From assembly GCA_016794945.1 (NCBI GenBank), contig JAEUIX010000250.1, positions 1 to 7,974 on the forward strand: DNA of 7,974 bases. Reading direction: 5' to 3'. This document shows positions 1 to 5,320 of the stretch, piece after piece. The first letter of the stretch is position 1, and each line of letters begins with the position of its first letter. The stretch is from Phycisphaerae bacterium (lineage in GTDB: Bacteria; Planctomycetota; Phycisphaerae; Phycisphaerales; UBA1924). A program made the translations under genes and the position numbers. A model generated the notes under the pieces. The model ran no database searches and had not been told where the DNA came from. It saw only the letters and a program-made list of their open reading frames with translations.

Positions 1-534
1 GACGCGGGCACCGCGCTCGAAGTCCGCGTGCTCTGCGAGCTCGGCGCGGATCCCAACGCGGTGTGCGCCAAGCGCGAATGCGGGGAGGACTCCTGCACGC
101 ACGTTGAGCTGCCTCTGCTCTTCCATGCCGCCGTCGATGCCGGCGACCAGAACGACGCGAAGACCGAGGCGCTGCTCCGAGCGGGAGCGAACCCGCTGGC
201 GCAGGATGCAGAGGGCCACACACCGCTCATGCGCGCGGCCGCCGCCCTGTGTCGGGACGCGACGGACCACGGCAGCAGGTACCAGGCGTTCTTCGAGGGG
301 TTGAACGAACTGGGGCTCGACGCCCGGCCCATGCCGCCAGCACGGGACGATTTCATTGCCGAGGTCACACCGCTTCTCCGCACGTACGTCGAGCGGTTCG
401 CGCGCGAGATCCCCGCGACTGGTCCATCGGAGCGGGATGCGGAGCGGCGATCGGAGCGGATCGCCTGCGTTGTGTCGCTGTGCGCCTACGAGTGCTGGGC
501 GCGGCACGAACTCCGCAACGCCGGCAAGCCGTAG
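1..534 (+). CDS. Ankyrin-repeat protein, C-terminal part (5' end outside window)
   Basis: The frame is open from base 1 and ends at TAG 532-534, so the true start lies left of the window; the GTG at 28 is an internal valine codon in a sequence reading DAGTALEVRVLCELG. Two ankyrin-like units are visible: LCELGADPNAV near the left edge, then LPLLFHAAVDAGDQNDAKTE followed by ALLRAGANPLAQDAEGHTPLM. The G-A-D/N-P-N/L turn and the G-H-T-P-L-M start of the next repeat are typical of the family. A Cys-containing insertion (CAKRECGEDSC) separates the first two units. The last ~80 residues are charged, carry no repeat I recognise and probably cap the array. Ankyrin arrays bind protein partners; the partner here cannot be told. 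Third codon positions look somewhat less GC-biased than in the neighbouring genes (visual impression only). The family call is fairly sure, the function unknown. Confidence 0.75.
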   Translation, partial: DAGTALEVRVLCELGADPNAVCAKRECGEDSCTHVELPLLFHAAVDAGDQNDAKTEALLRAGANPLAQDAEGHTPLMRAAAALCRDATDHGSRYQAFFEGLNELGLDARPMPPARDDFIAEVTPLLRTYVERFAREIPATGPSERDAERRSERIACVVSLCAYECWARHELRNAGKP

Positions 535-748
535 GCTCCGTGCATCCGCCGGCCTGTTCGAGCTGGGGGGCGAACCCGCATCGGCCCTCCACAACCGAGT
601 CGCTGCGCAAGGCGATCGCCCCACCGCACCCGTGCTGGCGATCCCGCCGCCCCCGTCGGGGCAGAATCGTGAACACGCCCAGCGGGAACGCCCCGGCGGC
701 GCCGGTTCGAACCCCATCCACATCTCCCCTCTTCCTCCCGGTCTTCCG

Positions 749-772
749 CTCCGTGTCTCCGTGTCTCCGTGG
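749..772. repeat. 3 x 8 bp tandem repeat, CTCCGTGT type
   Basis: Three contiguous octamers: CTCCGTGT (749-756), CTCCGTGT (757-764) and CTCCGTGG (765-772). On the minus strand this reads CCACGGAGACACGGAGACAC and onward, flanked by purine-rich sequence. From general experience, CCACGGAGACACGGAGACAC-like strings recur between genes in many unrelated environmental bacteria and give rise to spurious SVSPCLRG-type translations; one frame here does encode SVSPCLRG. The repeat itself is seen directly. Membership of a dispersed family is recollection and was not searched. Function is unknown. Confidence 0.6.
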
Positions 773-807
773 TCGACCCGTCTCACCCAGCCCCCCGCTC
801 CGGCCCG

Positions 808-813
808 TACCCT
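808..813 (+). promoter_or_regulatory. Putative -10 box (TACCCT) of the CDF transporter gene, leaderless layout
   Basis: TACCCT fits TA-N3-T and is followed by exactly 6 nt (TGACGC) and then GTG 820-822, so transcription would start at or next to the start codon. No Shine-Dalgarno sequence is visible before the GTG, and no good -35 box was found. The same layout recurs before three other genes in the window, which raises confidence. Confidence 0.5.
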
Positions 814-819
814 TGACGC

Positions 820-1716
820 GTGCCCGGCCAGACGGACACCGCGCGCTCGCTCCGCATCGCCATGCTCGGCGCGGCGGCCAACTCGGCCCTGGCCGGCGGC
901 AAGCTGCTGGCCGGCATCGTCGGCAACAGTTCGGCCCTGGTGGCCGACGCGGTCGAATCGCTGGCCGACGTGCTGGGGTCGTTCATCGTCTGGTCCGGCC
1001 TGCGATGGGCCGCGCGTCCGGCCGACCAGACGCACCCCTACGGGCACGGCAAGGCCGAGGCCCTGGCGGCGTTCATCGTCTCGGGCATGCTGGTGATCGC
1101 CGGGCTGGCCATCGCCTTCGAGGCTGTGCGCGAGATCATGACGCCCCACCCGGCGCCCGCCGCCTGGACGCTCTGGGTGCTCATCGCCGTCGTCGTCGTC
1201 AAGGAGTCCATGCACGCCGTCGCCCGGCGCGCCGCCCGCGGGTCCGGCAGCAGCGCGCTGCACGCCGACGCCTGGCACCACCGCTCGGACGCGATCACTT
1301 CCGCCGCGGCGTTCGTGGGCATCGCCGTCGCCGTCTACGGCCCGCCGGCGTACGTGATCGCCGACGAGGTGGCGGCGCTCGTGGCCAGCGGGGTGATCAT
1401 CGCCGGGGCGGTGCGGGTGATGCGCCGGCCGCTGGCCGAGCTGCTCGACGAGCACCCCGAGGCGCTCGAGGCGCAGGTGCGCCTGGCGGCCGGGGCGGTG
1501 CCGGGGGTGCGCGACGTGGAGAAGGTCTTCGCCCGCTCCATCGGCGGCGAGCACCTGGTCGACATGCACCTGCACGTCGACGGGGGCATGAGCGTGCGCG
1601 ATGCGCACGTGCTGTCGGGCAAGGTCAAGGGCGCCGTGCGGGCCGCGGTGCCCAGCGTGCGCAACGTGCTCATCCACGTCGAGCCGGCGGAGGACGGCCC
1701 GCGGCCCTCGGCCTGA
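820..1716 (+). CDS. Cation diffusion facilitator (CDF) family metal transporter
   Basis: A 298-residue inner-membrane metal/H+ antiporter of the CDF (FieF/YiiP-like) family, normally exporting Zn2+, Fe2+, Mn2+ or similar ions from the cytoplasm. Hydrophobic segments lie at about 13-34, 37-60, 82-103, 115-133, 158-175 and 178-199, the six-helix CDF pattern. The transport site is visible as E46-x3-D50 in helix 2 (ADAVESLAD) and H153-x3-D157 in helix 5 (HADAWHHRSD). The conserved HPYGHGKAE loop is at 72-80. Residues ~206-290 form the cytoplasmic dimerisation domain, ending VRNVLIHVEP. Length is normal for the family. GTG 820 is chosen because the CDF fold begins soon after it and a TACCCT box sits 6 nt upstream. 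Glu instead of the commoner His/Asp at position 46 leaves the metal uncertain. The gene converges on the multicopper oxidase with 12 nt between stop codons. Family call very sure; substrate unknown. Confidence 0.93.
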   Translation: MPGQTDTARSLRIAMLGAAANSALAGGKLLAGIVGNSSALVADAVESLADVLGSFIVWSGLRWAARPADQTHPYGHGKAEALAAFIVSGMLVIAGLAIAFEAVREIMTPHPAPAAWTLWVLIAVVVVKESMHAVARRAARGSGSSALHADAWHHRSDAITSAAAFVGIAVAVYGPPAYVIADEVAALVASGVIIAGAVRVMRRPLAELLDEHPEALEAQVRLAAGAVPGVRDVEKVFARSIGGEHLVDMHLHVDGGMSVRDAHVLSGKVKGAVRAAVPSVRNVLIHVEPAEDGPRPSA

Positions 1717-1728
1717 CGCGGGCGTGCG

Positions 1729-3288
1729 TCACGGCATGATGCGGAAGTTCCGCATCATGCCCATGTCCTCGTGCTCGAGCAGGTGGCAGTGGTAGACGTA
1801 CAGCCCCGGGAAGTCGCTGGTGCGGACCAGCAGGCGCACGGTCTCGCCGGGCATGACCAGCAGCGTGTCCTTCCAGGCCGTGTTGATGAACCCCTGGTTC
1901 ACCGTGTTGTACGCCGTGAGGTTCGCCCCGCCCGTCGGGCCGATGCGCTGCAGCACCTGGAAGTGCCGCCCGTGGAAATGGATCGGGTGCGGCATCACCG
2001 GGCTGGCCTGCGTGTTGCGGATCTCCCACAGCTCCACCGTGTTCCGCGGCATGTTCTCGTTGGGCAGCGTGGTGTTCATGTCGAACACCGCGCCGTTGAG
2101 CAGCCACACCGGCTGCCCGCCTGAGAGGATGTACGTGATCGGGAAGACCCGCGGCGAGCCGGCGTTGGAGGCCTGCGCCAGCGTGAGCGTCTCGAAGTCG
2201 CCGAAGTACTGCGGCAGCGCGCGGTACTCGCTCGCCGCCGCGGCGATGTTGAAGGTGGCGATGGTCATCGGCGCGCCGTTGACGGGGGCCTGGCCGCCGC
2301 CGCCGACGCCGCCGGGGGTCCAGGCGAGGCTGCGCAGGATCATCTGGCTGCCGACGGTCTTGGAGGAGAAGTCGGCCCAGACGTCGAGCCGCTCGCCGGG
2401 CGTGAGCATGACGTAGGGGCGTGTGACGGGGGCTTCGAGCAGGCCGCCCTCGGTGCCGATGACGGTCACGGGCGTGCCGTCGTCCCAGGCGAGCTTGTAG
2501 GTGCGGGCGTTGGAGCCGTTGATGATGCGCAGGCGGTAGCAGCGCGTGCGGCAGGTCTTGGCCAGCGAGGGCAAGCCGTTGACCAGCACCTGGTTGCCCA
2601 GGTAGCCCAGCAGCGCGCCGGGCGCGTAGGCGATCTGGTTGTTGGCGTCGAAGGTGCGGTCCTGGATCACCAGGGGGATCTCGTACTCGCCCGAGGGCAG
2701 GTCGAACTTGGCCTCGTGATCGTCGGTGACGCGGATGAGCCCGGCCAGGCCCTTGACGACCTGCGCGGCGGTGCGCATGTCCGGGTGCGGGTGGTACCAG
2801 TAGAGCCCGGCGCGCTCGTTGACCGTGAAGTCGTAGTTGTACACCTCGCCGGGGAGCACCGCGTGGCGCGGGTGGCCGTCCTGGTCCTCGGGCACGTCCA
2901 GGCCGTGCCAGTGGGTGATCGTCGCCTCGGGCAGCGCGTTCTCCATCCGCACCCGCACGCGGTTGCCCCGCGCCACGTGGATCGTCGGCCCCAGGTACGA
3001 GCCGGGGATCGGCTCGAGCTGGCGCGACCGGCCCGAGAGCACCGTGCCCGTGTACCGCCACACGTCCGTCGGCGCGCCGGGCAGAATGTTCGCCGTACCC
3101 GGCGCCATCACCAGGCGGATGTGCAGGTCCGAGAAGTTGTTGGGCTTGCGCTGGCTCGGCAGGACCATCGGCGGCTGCGCCCCGGCCCGCCAGGCCAGGG
3201 CCCCCGCCCCGCCCAGCGCGGCGACGCCCCCGGCGATATAGCCGGTGCGCTTGAGGAACTCACGACGGTCGAGCGGACGATCCTGCAT
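1729..3288 (-). CDS. Tat-exported multicopper oxidase (laccase/CueO/CotA-like)
   Basis: A 519-residue three-cupredoxin-domain oxidase that couples one-electron oxidation of a phenolic, metal-ion or other substrate to reduction of O2 to water. Residues 7-13 (DRREFLK) are a twin-arginine motif, followed by a Gly/Ala-rich hydrophobic stretch and a likely AGA|Q cleavage after residue 37, so it should be exported already folded. All four copper motifs are intact: HWHG (126-129), HPH (166-168), HPIHFHG (434-440) and HCHLLEHEDMGM (500-511). C501, H506 and M511 are the expected type 1 ligands. ATG 3288 is supported by GGGAG six nt upstream and by the Tat peptide following directly. An intrinsic terminator lies between it and the upstream aminotransferase gene, so it is probably transcribed alone. 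The final ten codons sit in a perfect inverted repeat. I see no Met-rich CueO-type insert, so laccase-like versus cuprous-oxidase activity is open. Confidence 0.93.
   Translation of the reverse strand: MQDRPLDRREFLKRTGYIAGGVAALGGAGALAWRAGAQPPMVLPSQRKPNNFSDLHIRLVMAPGTANILPGAPTDVWRYTGTVLSGRSRQLEPIPGSYLGPTIHVARGNRVRVRMENALPEATITHWHGLDVPEDQDGHPRHAVLPGEVYNYDFTVNERAGLYWYHPHPDMRTAAQVVKGLAGLIRVTDDHEAKFDLPSGEYEIPLVIQDRTFDANNQIAYAPGALLGYLGNQVLVNGLPSLAKTCRTRCYRLRIINGSNARTYKLAWDDGTPVTVIGTEGGLLEAPVTRPYVMLTPGERLDVWADFSSKTVGSQMILRSLAWTPGGVGGGGQAPVNGAPMTIATFNIAAAASEYRALPQYFGDFETLTLAQASNAGSPRVFPITYILSGGQPVWLLNGAVFDMNTTLPNENMPRNTVELWEIRNTQASPVMPHPIHFHGRHFQVLQRIGPTGGANLTAYNTVNQGFINTAWKDTLLVMPGETVRLLVRTSDFPGLYVYHCHLLEHEDMGMMRNFRIMP
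1733..1761. repeat. Perfect 29-bp inverted repeat over the 3' end of the oxidase gene
   Basis: The arms are 1733-1746 (GGCATGATGCGGAA) and 1748-1761, perfect reverse complements of 14 bp around the single base 1747. It lies inside the last codons of the oxidase (residues 510-519, GMMRNFRIMP), just before its stop and 16 nt after the transporter stop. A bidirectional terminator or 3' RNA-stabilising hairpin between converging genes is possible, but there is no T-tract on either side. Confidence 0.7.
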
Positions 3289-3525
3289 GCATCACTCCCG
3301 GGTCCATCTGTTCGGTCCGAACGGCCGTCGGGTTGCCCCGCGGCGGTACGGACCGGGCAGGGCGTGCTCGAAAAACGGCCTCGCCCGAACCACCGACCCG
3401 CGTGAATGCGTGCTCCGACACTACAGACTACCCCGGCCGGCGGTTCATTCCAGTCCGCCGGACCGTCCGGGGGGGTGTTCGGCGGCCGTCGGCGTGAAAC
3501 TGGGCGATCGGCGCGGTCCGGGCGT
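3289..3525 (-). promoter_or_regulatory. Upstream region of the multicopper oxidase gene
   Basis: This stretch lies between the oxidase start and the terminator of the aminotransferase gene. It must hold the oxidase promoter if the terminator works. Seen directly: Shine-Dalgarno GGGAG on the minus strand (plus 3295-3299) six nt before ATG, and the perfect 13-bp dyad GTTCGG-T-CCGAAC (3310-3322) just upstream. I could not pick a convincing -10/-35 pair, and there is no coding frame with family features. The dyad could be an operator or a leader hairpin. Confidence 0.4.
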
Positions 3526-3556
3526 GAACAAAAACCCGGCGGGAGGCCGCCGGGTT
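3526..3556 (-). terminator. Intrinsic terminator of the aminotransferase gene
   Basis: On the minus strand, AACCCGGCGG, loop CCTC and CCGCCGGGTT form a perfect 10-bp stem (plus 3533-3542 with 3547-3556). The 3' arm runs into GGGTTTTTGTTC, giving five consecutive T and then G-T-T. It starts 43 nt after the aminotransferase stop codon, in the right orientation. This is a textbook Rho-independent terminator and separates ilvE from the oxidase gene. Confidence 0.88.
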
Positions 3557-3599
3557 CGAGGGGGTGCGCTGGAACTACCGTGCGTCGAGGACCTCCGGC

Positions 3600-4640
3600 T
3601 CAATCCTCCGGCACGTGGTTGCTGGTGACCACCTTGCGGAAGGCCTCGCGCAGACGCCGGGTGACCGGGCCCTCGGTGCGGCCGCCGATCTTGATGTCGT
3701 CGATCTGCGCCACGGAGATGATCTCGGCGGCCGAGCCGGTGAGGAAGACCTCGTCGGCGGCCTTGAGCTCCTCGGGCTTGATGTTCTTGAGGTTGCAGGG
3801 GATGCCCAGCTCGGCGCACAGGTCCATGACGAACCGGCGCGTCACGCCTTCGAGGATGCCCGCCTCGGTCGGCGGGGTGAAGACGGCGCCGTTCTGCACC
3901 ATGAAGATGTTGTCGCCGGTGCACTCGCAGACGTACCCCTCGGCGTTGAGCATCACCGCCTCGAGGCACCCCGCGTCGATCGCTTCGACCTTCGCCAGGA
4001 TGTTGTTCAGGTAGTTCAGGCTCTTGACGCGCGGGTCCAGGCACTCGATGGGCGTGCGCGGCCGCTTGGCGATGATCACCTTCATCCCCGTCTCGTACAG
4101 TTCCTTGGGGTAGAGCTGGATCTGGTCGGCGATGCAGATGATCCCCGGCACCGGGCACTTGCGGGGGTCCAGCCCCAGCGTGCCGTACCCGCGGGTGACC
4201 ACCAGGCGGATGTACCCCTCGACGATCCCGTTGGCCTCGATGCACTCGCGCATGATCTGCACCATCTCCTCGCGCGACACCGGGATCCGCAGGCGCAGCG
4301 CCTCGGCCGACCGCCACAGCCGCTCCATGTGCTGCCCGCACTTGAAGATCTTGCCCCCGTACACCCGGATCCCCTCGAAGATCCCGTCGCCGTACAGCAG
4401 GCCGTGGTCGTACACGCTCACCATCGCCTGGTTCTTGGGCACCATCTTCCCGTTCACGTAGATCGTCGGCTTCTCGCCCATCGGCGGCACCGCGTCGTAC
4501 GCGATCGACGCGTGCGACGGCGCGCCCTTGCGCTTGGCCGTCGCCGTGGCGCTCATGCCGTTGGCGCGGTGCGCCGCCTTGCCGTTGGCCGGCTTGCGGG
4601 CGGTCTTGCTCGTGGACTTCGGGGCGGTCTTGGTCTTCAT
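3600..4640 (-). CDS. ilvE: Branched-chain amino acid aminotransferase with Lys/Ala-rich N-terminal tail
   Basis: A class IV PLP-dependent aminotransferase that interconverts Leu, Ile and Val with their 2-oxo acids using 2-oxoglutarate/glutamate, in the cytoplasm. The fold begins at about residue 55 (GEKPTIYVNGKMVP), followed by VYDHGLLYGDGIFEGIRVY (76-94). The PLP lysine is K206 in RVKSLNYLNN, and E239 in ECTGDNIF is the likely contact to the PLP ring nitrogen. The C-terminal FLTGSAAEI motif is also present. The whole is 346 residues, about 50 more than usual; the extra is residues 1-53, rich in Lys, Ala and Thr (KTKTAPKSTSKTARKPANGK). An alternative start at M54 (4481) would give a standard-length enzyme, but AGGAG lies 8 nt upstream of ATG 4640, which favours the long form. 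D-amino-acid transaminase and aminodeoxychorismate lyase share the fold; the IFEGIRVY and VKSLNYLNN segments favour IlvE. Confidence 0.92.
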   Translation of the reverse strand: MKTKTAPKSTSKTARKPANGKAAHRANGMSATATAKRKGAPSHASIAYDAVPPMGEKPTIYVNGKMVPKNQAMVSVYDHGLLYGDGIFEGIRVYGGKIFKCGQHMERLWRSAEALRLRIPVSREEMVQIMRECIEANGIVEGYIRLVVTRGYGTLGLDPRKCPVPGIICIADQIQLYPKELYETGMKVIIAKRPRTPIECLDPRVKSLNYLNNILAKVEAIDAGCLEAVMLNAEGYVCECTGDNIFMVQNGAVFTPPTEAGILEGVTRRFVMDLCAELGIPCNLKNIKPEELKAADEVFLTGSAAEIISVAQIDDIKIGGRTEGPVTRRLREAFRKVVTSNHVPED

Positions 4641-4648
4641 CGCGTCGT

Positions 4649-4653
4649 CTCCT
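4649..4653 (-). promoter_or_regulatory. Shine-Dalgarno AGGAG that decides the ilvE start
   Basis: AGGAG on the minus strand, followed by 8 nt (ACGACGCG) and ATG 4640-4638. It supports translation from the long N-terminal tail rather than from M29 or M54. Confidence 0.7.
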
Positions 4654-4690
4654 GTCCGGCGCGGGGCCCGGGGCGCCCGCCGACGGGTCC

Positions 4691-4696
4691 ATGGTA
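4691..4696 (-). promoter_or_regulatory. Possible -10 box (TACCAT) for ilvE
   Basis: TACCAT on the minus strand, 50 nt before the ilvE ATG, fits the TA-N3-T pattern seen before other genes here, but it would give a leader of about 45 nt carrying the AGGAG site. No clear -35 box was found at 16-18 nt. Weak and based on the hexamer alone. Confidence 0.25.
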
Positions 4697-4711
4697 CATC
4701 CCTCTTCGGCC

Positions 4712-4762
4712 CGAACCGGGGCCGGGTTCGCGAAGTTCATACCCATCGACACCCGAGGTGTC
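4712..4762 (-). other. Two small hairpins downstream of padR
   Basis: GACACC-CGA-GGTGTC (4748-4762) has a 6-bp stem beginning 8 nt after the padR stop. CGAACC...GGTTCG (4712-4717 with 4725-4730) has a 6-bp stem and a 7-nt loop. Neither is followed by a T-tract on the minus strand, so they are at most weak or Rho-assisted ends of the padR transcript, and readthrough into ilvE remains possible. Confidence 0.3.
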
Positions 4763-4770
4763 CGCAGCGC

Positions 4771-5157
4771 CTACTCGGTGATCTCGATCGACAGATCGGC
4801 CCCGCCGAAGGCCGGGCCTCCGAACTCCAGCACCCGCGCCACCGCGCCCGAGAACGTCCGCCAGAGCGCCGCCTGCTCGGCCAGCCGCCGCCGGCCCGCG
4901 TCGGTCAGCCGGTACGTGCGCCCACGCCGGCCCGTCGCCGTCGGCCGCCATTCCCACGCCAGATCGCCCCGCTTTGCCAGCCGCTTCAGGGCCGGGTAGA
5001 GCGTCCCTTCCTCGATCGTCAGCGCCCCGTTGCTCACCCGCTCGATCTCCCGGGCGATCGCGTAGCCGTGGCGCGGGCCGTGCGCCAGCACCGCCAGCGC
5101 CAGCACTTCCATCGTGCCCTGAAGCAGCGCCGGCCTGGCCCAGGCGGTGTGCGACAC
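4771..5157 (-). CDS. PadR-family transcriptional regulator, short form
   Basis: A 128-residue winged-helix repressor of the PadR family. The DNA-binding domain spans about residues 10-88: LLQGTMEVLALAVLAHGPRHGYAIAREI, then IEEGTLYPALKRLAKRG (48-64, recognition helix) and a basic wing (WEWRPTATGRRGRTYRLT) before LTDAGRRRLAEQ. A single C-terminal helix to about 110 would form the dimer, as in the short PadR subgroup. The tail GGPAFGGADLSIEITE is unassigned. GTG 5157 is the start: the PadR homology begins a few residues in, no Shine-Dalgarno is seen, and a TAGACT box lies 6 nt upstream. In many bacteria such genes sit beside ABC transporter or membrane-protein genes they repress; none is adjacent here. 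The divergent neighbour is pheT and the downstream same-strand gene is ilvE, 130 nt away. Family very sure, ligand and targets unknown. Confidence 0.92.
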   Translation of the reverse strand: MSHTAWARPALLQGTMEVLALAVLAHGPRHGYAIAREIERVSNGALTIEEGTLYPALKRLAKRGDLAWEWRPTATGRRGRTYRLTDAGRRRLAEQAALWRTFSGAVARVLEFGGPAFGGADLSIEITE

Positions 5158-5163
5158 GCCCCA

Positions 5164-5176
5164 AGTCTATCCATAG
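5164..5176 (-). promoter_or_regulatory. padR promoter -10 box overlapped by a CTAT-NN-ATAG dyad (candidate operator)
   Basis: On the minus strand TAGACT (plus 5164-5169) is followed by 6 nt (TGGGGC) and GTG 5157, a leaderless layout. The dyad CTAT-GG-ATAG (plus 5167-5176) overlaps the box by three bases. PadR proteins often repress their own genes through short AT-rich dyads, so autoregulation is a reasonable inference. This is one of very few AT-rich spots in the 163-nt gap to pheT. Confidence 0.45.
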
Positions 5177-5307
5177 TAACCCGATGCATGAGCCCGTCCC
5201 ACTCCGGCGGCCCGGCCGCCCGCGACGCCTGGGGCCCGCCGCCCGGCCCGCGCCGGTGCGCCCGCGCCGCCCGTCCGCCGCTTGCCCGCTGCTTGCCCGT
5301 CGGCGAA

Positions 5308-5313
5308 TACCCT
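5308..5313 (+). promoter_or_regulatory. Putative -10 box (TACCCT) of pheT, leaderless layout
   Basis: TACCCT is followed by 7 nt (CTGCCCC) and ATG 5321. No Shine-Dalgarno lies in between. Upstream, GCTTGCCCG occurs twice (5280-5288 and 5291-5299), but neither copy is at standard -35 spacing. Confidence 0.5.
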
Positions 5314-5320
5314 CTGCCCC

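Larger units (their letters stand above)
535..819. other. Intergenic region without a recognisable gene
   Basis: This 285-base stretch lies between the ankyrin gene and the metal transporter. Frames crossing it are low-complexity Pro/Arg/Ser translations with no family features. It holds a 3 x 8 bp tandem repeat (749-772), a 10-bp palindrome GGTTCGAACC (704-713), a 10-bp palindrome GGCGATCGCC (611-620) and distant arms CGGGGC/GCCCCG (657-662, 690-695) with a 27-nt loop. The right end carries the transporter's putative -10 box. I see no clear terminator for the ankyrin gene. Confidence 0.5.

Noticed and set aside
611..620. GGCGATCGCC palindrome resembling the cyanobacterial HIP1 octamer
   Set aside because: A single copy in a GC-rich, non-cyanobacterial sequence; no evidence of a family.
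690..725. tRNA-like T-loop (GGTTCGAACCCC)
   Set aside because: The five bases on each side of TTCGAAC do not pair properly, and no anticodon arm or acceptor stem can be built around it. It is explained by a chance GGTTCGAACC palindrome.
1670..3061. 463-codon minus-strand frame inside the multicopper oxidase, and similar shadows over ilvE and the transporter
   Set aside because: Each overlaps a gene with intact catalytic motifs in another frame and has Arg/Pro/Ala-rich composition with no family features.
820..3288. Metal-handling operon of transporter plus multicopper oxidase
   Set aside because: The genes are convergent, have separate leaders and share no visible operator. Adjacency alone does not show a joint function.
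3361..3390. Terminator-like T-run on the minus strand (GGCCGTTTTTCG) in the oxidase upstream region
   Set aside because: No adequate stem directly precedes the T-run, unlike the perfect 10-bp stem at 3533-3556.
3600..5157. padR and ilvE as one regulated operon
   Set aside because: They are on the same strand, but the gap is 130 nt with two small hairpins, and ilvE has its own Shine-Dalgarno and a possible -10 box. Cotranscription cannot be excluded but is not supported.
5282..5320. Upstream TTG start for pheT adding 13 residues
   Set aside because: The extra residues match nothing in PheT, whose conserved N-terminus (MKxSxxWL) begins at ATG 5321; the extension also crosses the proposed -10 box.
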